64,000 nt of DNA from Bacteroidota bacterium (GCA_018333525.1 JAGXTF010000089.1:62001-126000), one strand, 5' to 3'; shown: positions 1 through 9,600, counted from the first letter of the stretch. Notes: a model not told the origin generated them from the letters alone. Made by a program: numbers and translations.

Positions 1-1591
1 TTTGTCCCAGTCTGCGGTGAAAACTTTCTACTGTTTGTCCGCCCTGAATTCCCATTAAAGTATCCAAAACATCGGCACAGCGTTTTTCTGCTTCAACAAA
101 AGCTTCGTGATCTGTGGGAATGCTCTTGGTTGCAATTTCTTTACTTAAATAAGTTCCAATGGTATAAGGAATTACAAAATATCCATCTGCCAAACCCTGC
201 ATCAGTGCAGAAGCTCCGAGGCGGTTGGCACCGTGATCGCTGAAATTCGCTTCGCCCAATGCATAAAGCCCGGGAACGGTGGTCATCAATTCATAATCTA
301 CCCACAGCCCACCCATGGTATAATGCACCGCAGGATAAATGCGCATTGGAACCTCGTATGGATCCTCATCGGTAATCTGTTTATACATATCAAAGAGGTT
401 GCCGTATTTTTCCTTTATTACCTCTTTGCCAAGCTTTACCAGAGTTTCATCATCCGGGTTTTCTATCCCCAACTTTGATGCTTCAGCCCGGCCATATTTG
501 TTCATTAAATTAAAACGGAAATCCAGATATACCGCCATTTTACTTGGTCCAACGCCATATCCTGCATCACAGCGTTCTTTTGCTGCGCGGCTGGCCACAT
601 CTCTGGGGACCAGGTTCCCGAAGGCTGGATAACGGCGCTCCAGGTAATAATCCCGCTCTTCTTCCGGAATATCGTTGGGGTTGCGGTTGTCTCCTTTGGC
701 CTTGGGCACCCAAATTCTGCCGTCATTTCTCAAAGATTCGCTCATTAGTGTGAGCTTGCTCTGATAATGTCCGGAAACCGGAATGCAGGTAGGGTGAATT
801 TGCGTAAAACAAGGATTTCCAAAAAATGCCCCTGTTTTATGCGCTTTCCAGGCGGCAGTTACGTTGCTTCCCATGGCATTGGTACTTAAATAAAATACAT
901 TGCCATATCCACCGGTGCAAAGCAAAACTGCATGTCCAAAATGTCTTTCTAACTCGCCTGAAATCAGGTCCCTGGCAATAATACCTCTGGCTTTGCCATC
1001 AATTTTTACCACTTCAAGCATTTCGTGGCGGTTGTACATTTTTACATTGCCAAGTCCAATCTGTCTTTCCAAAGCACTATAAGCACCCAGTAACAGCTGC
1101 TGACCTGTTTGCCCTGCGGCGTAAAAAGTGCGCTGAACCTGGGTTCCGCCAAATGAACGGTTACTAAGTGTTCCGCCATATTCTCTCGCAAAAGGCACTC
1201 CCTGTGCCACACATTGATCAATGATACTTGCGGATACTTCTGCCAGCCTATGCACATTTCCTTCTCTGGCTCGATAATCGCCGCCTTTTATGGTGTCATA
1301 AAATAATCTGTAAACGGAATCGCCATCATTCTGATAGTTTTTCGCGGCATTGATTCCTCCCTGCGCCGCAATACTATGCGCCCGTCGCGGAGAATCCTGA
1401 AAGCAAAATGCTTTAACTTTATAGCCCATTTCAGCCAGCGATGCTGCTGCGCTTGCGCCAGCCAGCCCTGTACCTACTACAATAATTTCCAGATTTCTTT
1501 TATTCGCCGGATTTACCAGAGCAACTGAGCTGCGGTATTTGGTCCACTTTTCTGAGAGTTGTCCTTCCGGAATTTTTGAATCTAAGGTCAT
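1..1591 (-). CDS. sdhA: Succinate dehydrogenase/fumarate reductase flavoprotein subunit, partial (C-terminus off the left edge)
   Basis: Catalytic flavoprotein of complex II: it oxidises succinate to fumarate at the cytoplasmic face of the inner membrane and passes electrons to the iron-sulfur subunit. The frame is open from an ATG at 1591 to the window edge, giving about 530 residues; family members of this type run to roughly 640-670, so the C-terminus is missing. The FAD-binding motif ([18 protein letters not shown]) lies near residues 38-55, followed by the flavin-attachment region with AHSIAAQGG. Active-site signatures QIHPT, the RDVASRA segment and HGANRLG follow in the usual order. It lies 23 bp after sdhC on the same strand; sdhB would be expected further left. 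The order cytochrome b then flavoprotein is the normal Bacteroidota arrangement. Assignment is firm. Confidence 0.96.
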   Translation of the reverse strand, partial: MTLDSKIPEGQLSEKWTKYRSSVALVNPANKRNLEIIVVGTGLAGASAAASLAEMGYKVKAFCFQDSPRRAHSIAAQGGINAAKNYQNDGDSVYRLFYDTIKGGDYRAREGNVHRLAEVSASIIDQCVAQGVPFAREYGGTLSNRSFGGTQVQRTFYAAGQTGQQLLLGAYSALERQIGLGNVKMYNRHEMLEVVKIDGKARGIIARDLISGELERHFGHAVLLCTGGYGNVFYLSTNAMGSNVTAAWKAHKTGAFFGNPCFTQIHPTCIPVSGHYQSKLTLMSESLRNDGRIWVPKAKGDNRNPNDIPEEERDYYLERRYPAFGNLVPRDVASRAAKERCDAGYGVGPSKMAVYLDFRFNLMNKYGRAEASKLGIENPDDETLVKLGKEVIKEKYGNLFDMYKQITDEDPYEVPMRIYPAVHYTMGGLWVDYELMTTVPGLYALGEANFSDHGANRLGASALMQGLADGYFVIPYTIGTYLSKEIATKSIPTDHEAFVEAEKRCADVLDTLMGIQGGQTVESFHRRLGQ

Positions 1592-1614
1592 CTTTTATTA
1601 ATCTCTTTTCTTAA

Positions 1615-2286
1615 TTATTGAACAATGTTAAAATGCATAGCTACCGGCATTGCAGCAAATAGCACAGAAACAACTATGGCAAATCCGTTTCCTATTTGTT
1701 GAATCAACGGGGTATATAATGGATGGTTAATTCCCAAACTCTGAAAAGCACTTTGAAATCCGTGCATCAAATGGTAAGCGAGTGAAATGCAACCTAAAAC
1801 ATATGCGGCAACAACCCAGGGTTCCGCAAAAACTTCCTTCATCATTTCATAAAGGGTTTGTTCGCCTCCGGTAACCACATCTGTAAATCTGCTGATTACC
1901 CAAAAATGTCTGAGGTGGATAATTAAGAAGAGCAACAACAGGGTTCCCAATAATCCCATACTTCTGGAATACCAGGTACTGTTGGCATTTCCCGCAGTCT
2001 TGCCATATTTTTCCTTTCTCTTTTTTGCATTGTCATTCCAGAGATACAACCCTTGAATGATATGAATGAGCAGAAAAACGAACAGGCCAACTTCTATGGT
2101 TCTGATTAACCAGTTGGTACCCATGAATTCGGCTGCCTCGTTAAAGATTTCGCCGCCGTCATTAAAAAAAATCATGGCATTTACGCCGCAGTGAACCAGT
2201 AAAAAACTGATGAGAAATAATCCCGTCAGCGACATCATAATCTTCTTACCGATACTGGATTGGAACAGGAATCCGAATATTTTCAT
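1615..2286 (-). CDS. sdhC: Succinate dehydrogenase cytochrome b subunit
   Basis: Membrane anchor of succinate dehydrogenase that carries haem b and passes electrons to menaquinone. The 223-residue protein has about five hydrophobic segments, starting with SLTGLFLISFLLVHCGVN and ending near the C-terminus, with histidines in the helices (LVHCG, LLIHIIQ, LIIHLRHF, AYHLMHG) that fit haem ligands. This matches the single-polypeptide, five-helix b558 type used by Bacteroidota and epsilonproteobacteria rather than the SdhC plus SdhD pair. The ATG at 2286 is preceded 28 bp upstream by a TACATTTG -7 element, so it is probably the first gene of sdhCA(B). Confidence 0.95.
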   Translation of the reverse strand: MKIFGFLFQSSIGKKIMMSLTGLFLISFLLVHCGVNAMIFFNDGGEIFNEAAEFMGTNWLIRTIEVGLFVFLLIHIIQGLYLWNDNAKKRKEKYGKTAGNANSTWYSRSMGLLGTLLLLFLIIHLRHFWVISRFTDVVTGGEQTLYEMMKEVFAEPWVVAAYVLGCISLAYHLMHGFQSAFQSLGINHPLYTPLIQQIGNGFAIVVSVLFAAMPVAMHFNIVQ

Positions 2287-2314
2287 TATACTCTAAAGCG
2301 AATTAAATCGCCCG

Positions 2315-2322
2315 CAAATGTA
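2315..2322 (-). promoter_or_regulatory. Bacteroidota -7 promoter element for the sdh operon
   Basis: TACATTTG on the minus strand is an exact match to TAnnTTTG, 28 bp before the sdhC start. No convincing -33 TTG was seen at the expected distance. Confidence 0.55.
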
Positions 2323-2392
2323 ACAAAAATGGGGTAAAGAGGGTTGGCTAATTTGCGTGAATTTCCACTATTTATAACCAATTTAAATACGG

Positions 2393-2983
2393 TCAATTTT
2401 CTTTATTGCGGTTTAATTTTTCTAAATATTTCCCGATTATATCAAATTCAATATTTACCAAATCTCCCGCCAATACTGAGCCTAAATTGGTGTGATCCCT
2501 GGTGTAAGGAATCAGTGCAACTGCAAATGCGCCATCTTTGCTTTCAGCTACCGTTAAGCTAACACCATTAATACAAACAGACCCTTTTTGGACTGTAATT
2601 CCCAATCTATGCTGATATTGAATTTCAATCCATAATTGTCCGTCGGAATTATCCAATCCTGAAATTACTCCTGTACCATCCACATGCCCCTGAACAATAT
2701 GTCCGTCGAATCTTCCGTTTGCCGGCATACTTCGTTCTAAATTCACTTTAGTACCCGTTTCCCAATTTAGAATATTGGTTTTTATGGTGGTTTCATGTAT
2801 TACCTGCACGCGGTGCATTCCTGGTTTTAACCCAACTACAGTTAAACAAATGCCATCATGGCAAATACTCTGGTCTATTTTACATTGTTCGCTAATCTCA
2901 GAGCGTATCCAGTAATTCCAGATATCTTCCAGCTGATACATTTCTTCCACCACACCCATGCATTCCACTATTCCGGTAAACAT
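2393..2983 (-). CDS. ribE: Riboflavin synthase, alpha chain
   Basis: Catalyses dismutation of two 6,7-dimethyl-8-ribityllumazine molecules to riboflavin, the last step of riboflavin synthesis. The 196-residue protein begins with the hallmark MFTGIVE and has two tandem lumazine-binding barrels of about 90 residues. The first contains DGICLTV and the second contains GVSLTVAES, and GHIVQGHVDGTG joins them. Length is normal for the family. A TAAATTTG -7 element ends exactly four bases before the ATG at 2983, so the message is predicted to be leaderless. The gene stands alone, divergent from grpE. Assignment is firm. Confidence 0.96.
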   Translation of the reverse strand: MFTGIVECMGVVEEMYQLEDIWNYWIRSEISEQCKIDQSICHDGICLTVVGLKPGMHRVQVIHETTIKTNILNWETGTKVNLERSMPANGRFDGHIVQGHVDGTGVISGLDNSDGQLWIEIQYQHRLGITVQKGSVCINGVSLTVAESKDGAFAVALIPYTRDHTNLGSVLAGDLVNIEFDIIGKYLEKLNRNKEN

Positions 2984-2987
2984 GCAG

Positions 2988-2995
2988 CAAATTTA
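2988..2995 (-). promoter_or_regulatory. -7 element of ribE, predicting a leaderless mRNA
   Basis: TAAATTTG on the minus strand matches TAnnTTTG exactly and is separated from the ribE ATG by only CTGC. Known Bacteroidota start sites lie a few bases after the element, so transcription should begin at or next to the A of the ATG. Confidence 0.65.
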
Positions 2996-3088
2996 TTTGC
3001 ATTGTACTGCAATTCCGCGTGATTGCTCGGGTTCTGCCACAATGTCACCAATTTGCTTTTGGCAAATTTGTTGATATTGCCACATCTG

Positions 3089-3649
3089 ATGAATCCTGAA
3101 GAACAGAAAAGCGAAGAAATTATTGAAAACACCCAGGAAACGAATGGACAGGAATCTGTAAAGGAAGATGGAGCCGTTACAGAGCACTGGCCTGAAGATG
3201 AATCGGTTTCTGAAAACAATGCAAAGCTGAAAGAAGAACAGGAAAAATACCTGAGACTTTACAGCGAATTCGAAAATTTCCGTCGGCGCACAGCCCGTGA
3301 AAAAATGGACCTGATGATGACGGCTGGAAAGGATGTAATTGTTAGCATGTTGCCAATTTTGGATGATTTTGAAAGAGCACTCAAATCGGTTGAGCCTATG
3401 CGAAAAGAAAATGCAGCGGCTATTGAAGGATTTGAATTGATATTTAAAAAAATGCTATCAGGCATGGAAGCTATGGGCTTGAAGGCAATGGATTGTAAAG
3501 GGAAAGATTTCGATGTGGAATTGCATGAAGCAATCACTAAAATACAGGCCGGACCGGAAAATTCAGGTAAAGTGGTAGATGAAGCAGAAAAAGGTTACAT
3601 GATGCACGATAAGGTAATCCGTTTTGCAAAAGTGGTAGTGGGAGAATAA
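3089..3649 (+). CDS. grpE: GrpE nucleotide exchange factor
   Basis: Cochaperone that releases ADP from DnaK. From the ATG at 3089 ([10 protein letters not shown]) the protein has 186 residues: an acidic disordered N-terminus, a long coiled coil near residues 45-110 containing the family signature [13 protein letters not shown], and a beta-rich C-terminal wing ending [10 protein letters not shown]. An in-frame ATG at 3023 would add 22 hydrophobic residues not expected in GrpE and would reach into the ribE promoter region, so 3089 is chosen. It is followed by dnaJ after 5 bp, forming a chaperone operon without dnaK in view. Confidence 0.95.
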   Translation: MNPEEQKSEEIIENTQETNGQESVKEDGAVTEHWPEDESVSENNAKLKEEQEKYLRLYSEFENFRRRTAREKMDLMMTAGKDVIVSMLPILDDFERALKSVEPMRKENAAAIEGFELIFKKMLSGMEAMGLKAMDCKGKDFDVELHEAITKIQAGPENSGKVVDEAEKGYMMHDKVIRFAKVVVGE

Positions 3650-3654
3650 TAAAA

Positions 3655-4779
3655 ATGAGCAACAAAAGGGATTTTTATGATATTTTGGGTGTGAGCAGAA
3701 ATGCGAGTGCTGAAGAAATAAAAAAGGCGTACAGAAAACTTGCCATCAAATACCACCCCGATAAAAATCCGGGCGATAAAGAAGCAGAAGAACAGTTTAA
3801 AGAAGCCGCTGAAGCCTATGATGTGTTAAGCACACCAGAAAAAAAACAGCGTTATGACCAATACGGACATGCAGGAATGGGCGGTGCCTCCGGATTCCAG
3901 GGCGGTGGCTTTAGCATGGATGATATTTTCAGCCAGTTTGGTGATATTTTTGGTGATGAAAATTTCTTTGGCTCCTTTTTCGGTGGCGGAAATGGTGGAA
4001 GAGGTGGCAACCGCAGACCAGTTGGCAGTGCCATTCGCATTAAAATCAAACTCACCCTTGCGGAAATGCGCAATGGGGTTGAAAAGAAAGTAAAATACCG
4101 CAGATTAGTAGAAGCCAAAGGTGTTCAGTATACCGATTGTCGCAATTGCGGCGGTTCAGGTACCATGCGCCGCGTTACCAATACTTTTTTGGGTCAAATG
4201 GCTACAACAACCACCTGCAATGTTTGTCAGGGAATGGGAAAAGTAATAAGCAGCAAACCCAAAGAAGCCAACGATTTCGGGCAAATTGCGGAAGATTTTG
4301 AAACTACTATTAAAATTCCGGGTGGTGTTGCAGATGGCATGCAGCTGTCTGTAAACGGAAAAGGGAATTATGGCCCCGGTGGTGGCATTGCAGGGGATCT
4401 TGTAGTTTTAATTGAAGAAGTGGAACATGAAGAGCTCACCCGCGATGGAAAAAATGTAATATATCAATTGTGGCTGAGTTTTCCTGAAGCCGCCATGGGT
4501 GCGCAAGTGGAGGTTCCAACCATTGAAGGAAGAGCGAAAATAAAAATTGATCATGGCACCCAACCAGGTAAAGTTTTGCGTTTAAAAGGCAAAGGTTTTC
4601 CAGATCTTAATGGCTACGGCACAGGGGATCAGCTGATTGTAATCAATGTTTTTATTCCGCATAAATTGACTTCTGAAGAAAGAGAAATGCTTTTGAAATT
4701 ACAGGAAAGCAAACATTTTAAACCCGATGAAAAGAACCATGAGACCGGGTTCTTTGATAAAATGAAGGATTTCTTTTAA
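3655..4779 (+). CDS. dnaJ: Chaperone DnaJ with a reduced zinc-finger region
   Basis: Hsp40 cochaperone that stimulates DnaK ATPase and presents substrates. The 374-residue protein has a J domain (residues 1-70, HPD in [10 protein letters not shown]), a Gly/Phe-rich linker (about 75-125), a cysteine-rich region, and a C-terminal substrate-binding/dimerisation domain with [12 protein letters not shown]. Only two CxxCxGxG motifs are visible (CRNCGGSG and CNVCQGMG) instead of four. The spacing and the linking segment match canonical motifs 2 and 3 (zinc centre II), so zinc centre I (motifs 1 and 4) appears absent. The gene follows grpE by 5 bp and its stop overlaps the convergent Coq4-like gene by 4 bp. 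Confidence 0.94.
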   Translation: MSNKRDFYDILGVSRNASAEEIKKAYRKLAIKYHPDKNPGDKEAEEQFKEAAEAYDVLSTPEKKQRYDQYGHAGMGGASGFQGGGFSMDDIFSQFGDIFGDENFFGSFFGGGNGGRGGNRRPVGSAIRIKIKLTLAEMRNGVEKKVKYRRLVEAKGVQYTDCRNCGGSGTMRRVTNTFLGQMATTTTCNVCQGMGKVISSKPKEANDFGQIAEDFETTIKIPGGVADGMQLSVNGKGNYGPGGGIAGDLVVLIEEVEHEELTRDGKNVIYQLWLSFPEAAMGAQVEVPTIEGRAKIKIDHGTQPGKVLRLKGKGFPDLNGYGTGDQLIVINVFIPHKLTSEEREMLLKLQESKHFKPDEKNHETGFFDKMKDFF

Positions 4780-5315
4780 ATCGCTACAGAATTTAATTCC
4801 AGATTTCTTTCATCTTGAATCAAAGGGTTTTTTGGAGTGATGCGATACAGGTTTTCAAAATCACTCAAAATCAATTTTTTTAATTGTAATTTTCTAAAAG
4901 ATTTATTTTTTTTCCCTTCCCTGAAATCTTCAATCATTTGTGGCCAAAGATCCATGGCAATTGGAATGCCCAATAAAAATACAGAAAGGGTCATAAAACT
5001 CCGGTTTCCCGTGCCAAATTCAAAGGCACTCAGGCGGATTTCACCGGGTACTGAAACTGCATATCCCAACAGGAGATGTTTCATGTCGTGCTCTTCAAAT
5101 CCGGGAATAAAATCCAGTTTATAATTTCGCATATGTTCTCCGAGCTTATGGCCAAAGGTGTGTTCCGGTAGTTGCAAAAGCCCGTCAACCGTAATTTGTC
5201 CGGGTGATTTTTTTTGAATAACTCCTGCTACAGGGAATAATAGTTTCACTGCAATCCATTCCACATACCGGTTGCGAAATTGGATTGAAATTTTCCAAAG
5301 TACTTTGAAAATCAA
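4776..5315 (-). CDS. Coq4-family protein
   Basis: A 179-residue protein with the Coq4 family metal-binding signature HDxxH followed by eleven residues and a glutamate (HDMKH...GE, near residues 77-93). In ubiquinone producers Coq4 takes part in processing the ring and organising the biosynthetic complex. Here the organism makes menaquinone (menB at 9601-10422), so a ubiquinone role is unlikely and the actual substrate is unknown. The N-terminus is amphipathic and may touch the membrane. It sits 25 bp before the winged-helix gene on the same strand and may be read from the same message. Start at 5315 is the first ATG in frame. The family call rests on the motif and overall pattern only. Confidence 0.72.
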   Translation of the reverse strand: MIFKVLWKISIQFRNRYVEWIAVKLLFPVAGVIQKKSPGQITVDGLLQLPEHTFGHKLGEHMRNYKLDFIPGFEEHDMKHLLLGYAVSVPGEIRLSAFEFGTGNRSFMTLSVFLLGIPIAMDLWPQMIEDFREGKKNKSFRKLQLKKLILSDFENLYRITPKNPLIQDERNLELNSVAI

Positions 5316-5340
5316 AGTGAAAGGATAAAAAAATGGTGTC

Positions 5341-5649
5341 TCATATTTTATTGTTTTTAATGATGGTTTGCAAAATATTTAAGTGGTGCAAAAATGCTTT
5401 TCTGCCCAAATTGGTTGCGCGGTAACTGCTGTTAGGTTTTTTACCGATAAACGCTTTTCTCACTTCTATATAATCTATTTCTTCCAGGGATTTTAAATGC
5501 GAAGCCAAATTCCCATCAGTTAATCCGAGGTTTTCCTTGAGCATGCTGAAATCGCACCATTCCGTTGCCAACAGCATAGTCATAATGCCCAAACGCACGC
5601 GGTTATCGAATGCCTTATTTAGTTCTTCAATATGAAATTTCTTACTCAA
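5341..5649 (-). CDS. Winged-helix transcriptional regulator (HTH_34/MarR-like), TTG start
   Basis: A small 102-residue DNA-binding protein. It carries the pattern of dimeric winged-helix repressors: FDNRVRLGIMTMLL, then the recognition helix GLTDGNLASHLKSLEEIDYIEV, then a wing (IGKKPNSSYRATNLGRKAF) and a C-terminal helix. The frame stays open far upstream but overlaps the membrane-protein gene. The only sensible start is TTG at 5649, which overlaps the TGA of the upstream gene (TTGA), implying translational coupling. Members of this family usually regulate their own operon with a membrane protein. The palindrome at 6282-6300 in front of the pair is a good candidate operator. Confidence 0.83.
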   Translation of the reverse strand: MSKKFHIEELNKAFDNRVRLGIMTMLLATEWCDFSMLKENLGLTDGNLASHLKSLEEIDYIEVRKAFIGKKPNSSYRATNLGRKAFLHHLNILQTIIKNNKI

Positions 5650-6275
5650 TTTCCGGAGCGAATTAATACATAAATTCCCATGAGTATATGGCCCGGTCCA
5701 AAACCAACCATCCAAAAAAACCAGCCAAGGGATGGAACCAACATACCTATTATGCCACATAGTAAGATCCATACACCCAAGAATTTCAATGAAGGCAAAC
5801 TCACATGTGAAGCATGAAATTGCGCCAGGCCATACATCATGCACATAAGCGGAGGAATAAATTGCAATATTCCCATGGTGGGCTCTGTTGCCTGAAATAA
5901 TAAATTGAAGGCGATAAAGCCACCGGTGAGGATATACAAAGCGTAGGTTCCTATCAGTCGCAATAAATTTCTCCAGGCATATTTGGTAAGATCTTTCGGA
6001 AGGCTCATTAAAATGATGGATCCACAAACCACCGCCGCAATTACAAACAAAGCAACAATTGCAACAATAAATTGCCAAACCGATGCCGAAGTTACTATTG
6101 CATTCGGATCCGCATGGTCCACCAGCCAGGGGGTATCATAAAATATGCCCAATGCTGCATAGGCAATTAAGCTCAGAATTCCTGCCACCACTGCGGCCCA
6201 TCCGTTCAGGTGCCTGAATCTGGTTAGTCTGTCCAGTACGCTTTGTACTTCGATGATTTGTTCAACAGGTTCCAT
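5646..6275 (-). CDS. Polytopic membrane protein paired with the winged-helix regulator
   Basis: A 209-residue protein with about six hydrophobic segments (for example WAAVVAGILSLIAYAALGIF, WQFIVAIVALFVIAAVVCG, LGVWILLCGIIGMLVP). It has no motif that I recognise. Its stop overlaps the TTG start of the regulator, and a 19-bp palindrome lies 7 bp before its ATG, so the two proteins probably form one regulatory unit. Such regulator/membrane pairs are common in Bacteroidota and often sense cell-envelope or drug stress, but nothing here identifies the signal. Confidence 0.8.
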   Translation of the reverse strand: MEPVEQIIEVQSVLDRLTRFRHLNGWAAVVAGILSLIAYAALGIFYDTPWLVDHADPNAIVTSASVWQFIVAIVALFVIAAVVCGSIILMSLPKDLTKYAWRNLLRLIGTYALYILTGGFIAFNLLFQATEPTMGILQFIPPLMCMMYGLAQFHASHVSLPSLKFLGVWILLCGIIGMLVPSLGWFFWMVGFGPGHILMGIYVLIRSGN

Positions 6276-6281
6276 TGTTTA

Positions 6282-6300
6282 TACTTTGAAATACAAAGTA
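6282..6300. promoter_or_regulatory. 19-bp palindrome, candidate operator of the winged-helix operon
   Basis: TACTTTGAAATACAAAGTA is a perfect inverted repeat with 7-bp arms and a 5-bp spacer, lying 7 bp before the start of the membrane-protein/regulator operon, where a repressor would block RNA polymerase. The winged-helix protein encoded downstream is the obvious candidate ligand (inference). Confidence 0.6.
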
Positions 6301-6399
6301 ATTTGAAATATTTTGAATTGTCAAATTTATTTTTATACCTGTGGAAAGGAAGCCCTTTTTCATCGTCGCACATTTAGTAATATTGAATCCTAGAATTGT

Positions 6400-8076
6400 A
6401 TGATGAAAAAAATCTGCCTAGCATTGGCCATTAGCGGTTTATTCTCTATTTCCAATGCGTTTGCCCAATCCCTGATTTCCTACGAAGATTTAAGTTATTA
6501 TGAACGCTTGTCTCTGGAAGATGCTTTGGCCTCTGATGAGCCCGACAGCGTTTTTGCCATCCAAATATGGGGCGAAAATTATGATGCCACGTATATCTCA
6601 GATTCCACTCAGGTTTCAGAAGAAATCTTGAAATTCCACAACTTGCAAATACTGGAGATCAATGATCAACTCGCAACTTTGATCGCCCCAAATCTGGATA
6701 AATTTCCGCTATTGCAGGTTCTTACTTTAAGAAATGTGGGTTTAGCTGAATTCCCTGAATCTGTTTATTCCCTGAAAAATTTAAAGAGACTGTATTTGCA
6801 GGATTTGGGCAGTTGGGAAATGAATGCAGAAAAGCTGGCCGGCAATCAGATAGTTGCGTTAGATCTTAGCCGGGTAGGCAGCTCATGCGATGATGATACT
6901 CTAGATTGTGAACACGATATAGAGAATTTCCCGCACTTACAGGAACTTACCATGAACGGGAATGTATACAACGTTCCACATGGTGTATATGGCTTAAAGG
7001 AACTTAGATACCTGGATATTTCCAATTGCAACATTAAAAGTATTTCACCGGAAATTGGAAATCTGAGTTCTCTGGAATCGCTCACCATCGGTTCGCTGTC
7101 TGAACTGGAATCCTTACCCGATGAAATCGGCAATTTAAAATCGCTGATAACCCTCGATGCCTCGGGTTGTGGATTTACGGAATTGCCAAAAGGAATTCAA
7201 GGTTGCACAAACCTTGAATCCTTAATATTAAACAATACAGCTGTTCTGGAAGTTCCGGATTGGATAGGGGAACTTACAGAATTGAGAACTCTGAATGTTG
7301 CAAGTGCATTTGTTTCCACTGTTTCAGAAAATATTTCAAATTGTACGCAATTGAGTTCCATTTATTTGTGGAACAATACACTTACTGAATTTCCGAAAGT
7401 GTTATTTCAGATTCCTGCATTGGAAACAATTGATCTCGCGGGAAATTCTATTTCTGAAATACCAGCAGGAATGGACGCATTACCTGCACTGAATAGTTTG
7501 GATATGAGCAATAATCCTATCCGTAAAATTGCACCGGATGCATTTATAAGCACTAGCCTAAATTTTTTATCTCTTAGTGGTTGCAACCTTCATACACTGC
7601 CTGATATGAGCGGGCTTTCCAATTTAAACTCATTGGATTTAACGGATGACAGCCTCAGCGAATTCCCTGTATCTGTTCTAAAATTAATCAATTTAAATCA
7701 ATTGAATTTGAATTACAATCAAATCAAAATCCTTCCTGCATCTGGATGGGGATATTTGTCATCATTGGGAAGCCTTTCGCTTTCACAAAATAATATAACT
7801 GTATTTCCAAGTGATATTTATTCCCTCATGAGCTTATATAGTTTGGATATTTCCAACAATCAAATCAAGAAACTGCCCAAGGGAATTGGTAAAATGTCGA
7901 ATTTAGGTTGGGTGCGTGTGTATGGAAATAAAGGAATTTTACTTCCAAAAGATTTAAAAAATTTAAATGAACATTTGGTAACTTTTCAAATAAGTACCAA
8001 AGATATTACACCTAAAAATCTGGCGAAACTTCGCAAAATGATACCCGAAGATAAACTGGAATTGTACGAATATTAA
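6400..8076 (+). CDS. Exported leucine-rich-repeat protein
   Basis: A 558-residue protein with a signal peptide (residues 1-22, ending NAFAQ). From about residue 60 to 540 it is almost entirely leucine-rich repeats of 22-24 residues. Their pattern is LxxLxLxxNxIxxLPxxIxxL, best seen in the last third (LNQLNLNYNQIKILP, LYSLDISNNQIKKLP). This is the kind of LRR that forms a solenoid for protein-protein contact. I see no T9SS tail, lipobox or membrane anchor, so a periplasmic or released location is likely. Two ATGs lie in tandem (6400 and 6403). A TAATATTG sequence (one mismatch to TAnnTTTG) is 14 bp upstream. A bidirectional terminator follows. Partner unknown. Confidence 0.86.
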   Translation: MMKKICLALAISGLFSISNAFAQSLISYEDLSYYERLSLEDALASDEPDSVFAIQIWGENYDATYISDSTQVSEEILKFHNLQILEINDQLATLIAPNLDKFPLLQVLTLRNVGLAEFPESVYSLKNLKRLYLQDLGSWEMNAEKLAGNQIVALDLSRVGSSCDDDTLDCEHDIENFPHLQELTMNGNVYNVPHGVYGLKELRYLDISNCNIKSISPEIGNLSSLESLTIGSLSELESLPDEIGNLKSLITLDASGCGFTELPKGIQGCTNLESLILNNTAVLEVPDWIGELTELRTLNVASAFVSTVSENISNCTQLSSIYLWNNTLTEFPKVLFQIPALETIDLAGNSISEIPAGMDALPALNSLDMSNNPIRKIAPDAFISTSLNFLSLSGCNLHTLPDMSGLSNLNSLDLTDDSLSEFPVSVLKLINLNQLNLNYNQIKILPASGWGYLSSLGSLSLSQNNITVFPSDIYSLMSLYSLDISNNQIKKLPKGIGKMSNLGWVRVYGNKGILLPKDLKNLNEHLVTFQISTKDITPKNLAKLRKMIPEDKLELYEY

Positions 8077-8093
8077 ATTAAAAAATCAGGCAT

Positions 8094-8122
8094 AAAAAAA
8101 CCGGCAATTTGCCGGTTTTTTT
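8094..8122. terminator. Bidirectional terminator between the LRR gene and icd
   Basis: A-run, then CCGGCAATTTGCCGG, then a T-run: a 6-bp GC-rich stem with U-tracts on both strands, placed between two convergent genes. Confidence 0.85.
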
Positions 8123-8137
8123 ATAATTAAATATGCT

Positions 8138-9373
8138 TTAGGCAGTTGCCTTGCCCAATCTGGAAGCGAGTTCCTGATTTAGTGTTTCCAGAAATTCTTC
8201 GGTATGCAAATATTGATCTTCTGATACTTTATTTCCATAAATACATACTGCAAGATCTTTGGTCATTTTCCCGCTTTCAACTGTATCTACACAAACTTTT
8301 TCCAGGGTATGGCAAAAATGAATCAAATCATTATTGCCATCTAATTTCCCGCGATGTTCCAGTCCTCTGGTCCAGGCAAAAATGCTTGCTATAGGATTGG
8401 TGCTGGTTTTTTTACCCTGCTGGTGCATGCGATAATGTCTGGTAACTGTACCATGCGCAGCTTCAGCTTCAACAGTTTTACCATCTGGTGTAACCAACAC
8501 ACTGGTCATCAAACCAAGAGAACCAAAACCCTGAGCAACTGTATCACTTTGCACATCTCCGTCATAATTCTTACAAGCCCAAACAAAATTGCCATTCCAT
8601 TTTAAGGCACTTGCAACCATATCGTCTATCAAACGGTGCTCATATGTAAGGCCTTTTGCATCCATTTGCGATTTGAATTCTGATTGATAAATATTTTCAA
8701 AAATATCTTTAAAACGACCGTCGTATTTTTTAAGTATGGTATTCTTGGTGCTCAAATATAGAGGCCAGCCTTTGGTGAGTGCAACGTTAAAACAGCTGCG
8801 CGCAAATCCTCGGATACTTTCATCGGTGTTATACATGGCGAGCGCAACCCCGTCTCCTTTGAAATTATAAACTTCAAACTCCTGGGTGGTACCATCTTCT
8901 CCTTCAAATTTTATGGTGAGTTTTCCTTTGCCCTTGGTTACAAAATCTGTTGCGCGGTATTGATCCCCGAATGCATGCCTGCCAATACAAATTGGGGCTG
9001 TCCAGTTTGGAACCAATCTGGGAACATTGCTGCAAACAATGGGTTCGCGAAAAACTGTACCATCTAAAATGTTACGAATAGTGCCATTGGGGCTTTTCCA
9101 CATTTGTTTTAAGCCGAATTCTTCCACCCTGGCTTCGTCAGGCGTAATGGTGGCACATTTGATTCCAACGTGGTATTGTTTAACCGCCTCAGCCGCGTCA
9201 ATGGTCACCTGATCGTTGGTTGCATCGCGGTGCTCCATGCCCAGATCGTAATATTTAATGTCTACATCCAAATAGGGGAGGATGAGCTTGTCTTTAATAA
9301 ATTTCCAGATGATACGGGTCATTTCATCCCCGTCCATTTCCACCACCGGATTTGCCACTTTAATTTTGGTCAT
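8138..9373 (-). CDS. icd: NADP-dependent isocitrate dehydrogenase (homodimeric, eukaryote-like type)
   Basis: TCA-cycle enzyme converting isocitrate and NADP+ to 2-oxoglutarate, CO2 and NADPH in the cytoplasm. The 411-residue protein starts [20 protein letters not shown] and contains [19 protein letters not shown] (substrate-binding Ser and Arg residues), YDGRFKDIF, the metal-site segment [20 protein letters not shown] and GTVTRHYR for NADP. Length and sequence match the IDH subfamily shared with eukaryotic cytosolic and mitochondrial enzymes, not the E. coli type. A TACCTTTG element lies 32 bp before the ATG. Monocistronic. Confidence 0.97.
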   Translation of the reverse strand: MTKIKVANPVVEMDGDEMTRIIWKFIKDKLILPYLDVDIKYYDLGMEHRDATNDQVTIDAAEAVKQYHVGIKCATITPDEARVEEFGLKQMWKSPNGTIRNILDGTVFREPIVCSNVPRLVPNWTAPICIGRHAFGDQYRATDFVTKGKGKLTIKFEGEDGTTQEFEVYNFKGDGVALAMYNTDESIRGFARSCFNVALTKGWPLYLSTKNTILKKYDGRFKDIFENIYQSEFKSQMDAKGLTYEHRLIDDMVASALKWNGNFVWACKNYDGDVQSDTVAQGFGSLGLMTSVLVTPDGKTVEAEAAHGTVTRHYRMHQQGKKTSTNPIASIFAWTRGLEHRGKLDGNNDLIHFCHTLEKVCVDTVESGKMTKDLAVCIYGNKVSEDQYLHTEEFLETLNQELASRLGKATA

Positions 9374-9405
9374 GCTTGCTTGAAATAAGATTGTTTTTCG
9401 GGGTG

Positions 9406-9413
9406 CAAAGGTA
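9406..9413 (-). promoter_or_regulatory. -7 promoter element of icd
   Basis: TACCTTTG on the minus strand is an exact TAnnTTTG match, 32 bp before the icd start codon. The remainder of the 9374-9600 spacer shows no other gene or clear signal. Confidence 0.55.
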
Positions 9414-9600
9414 GTGAAATCAAAGGGATTTCAGCGAAGGAGGATGGTCCATTCATTCGCTTACTTCTTCTGGAATTTTATCCGGTTATTATCCTGGAAT
9501 TACCTATTACTAAAATGGATTTTCAAGTGTAAAAATTTAAGAACCAATTTCTATTCGGTATGAATTGGAATAAATAATTCCAACAAACTGCTTTATGAAT

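Noticed and set aside
3023-3088. Longer GrpE starting at 3023
   Set aside because: The extra 22 residues are hydrophobic and not part of GrpE; the segment also lies in the divergent ribE promoter area.
5650-6078. N-terminal extension of the winged-helix regulator (open frame to 6078)
   Set aside because: It runs in another frame through the membrane-protein gene and has no similarity; the conserved part begins after 5649.
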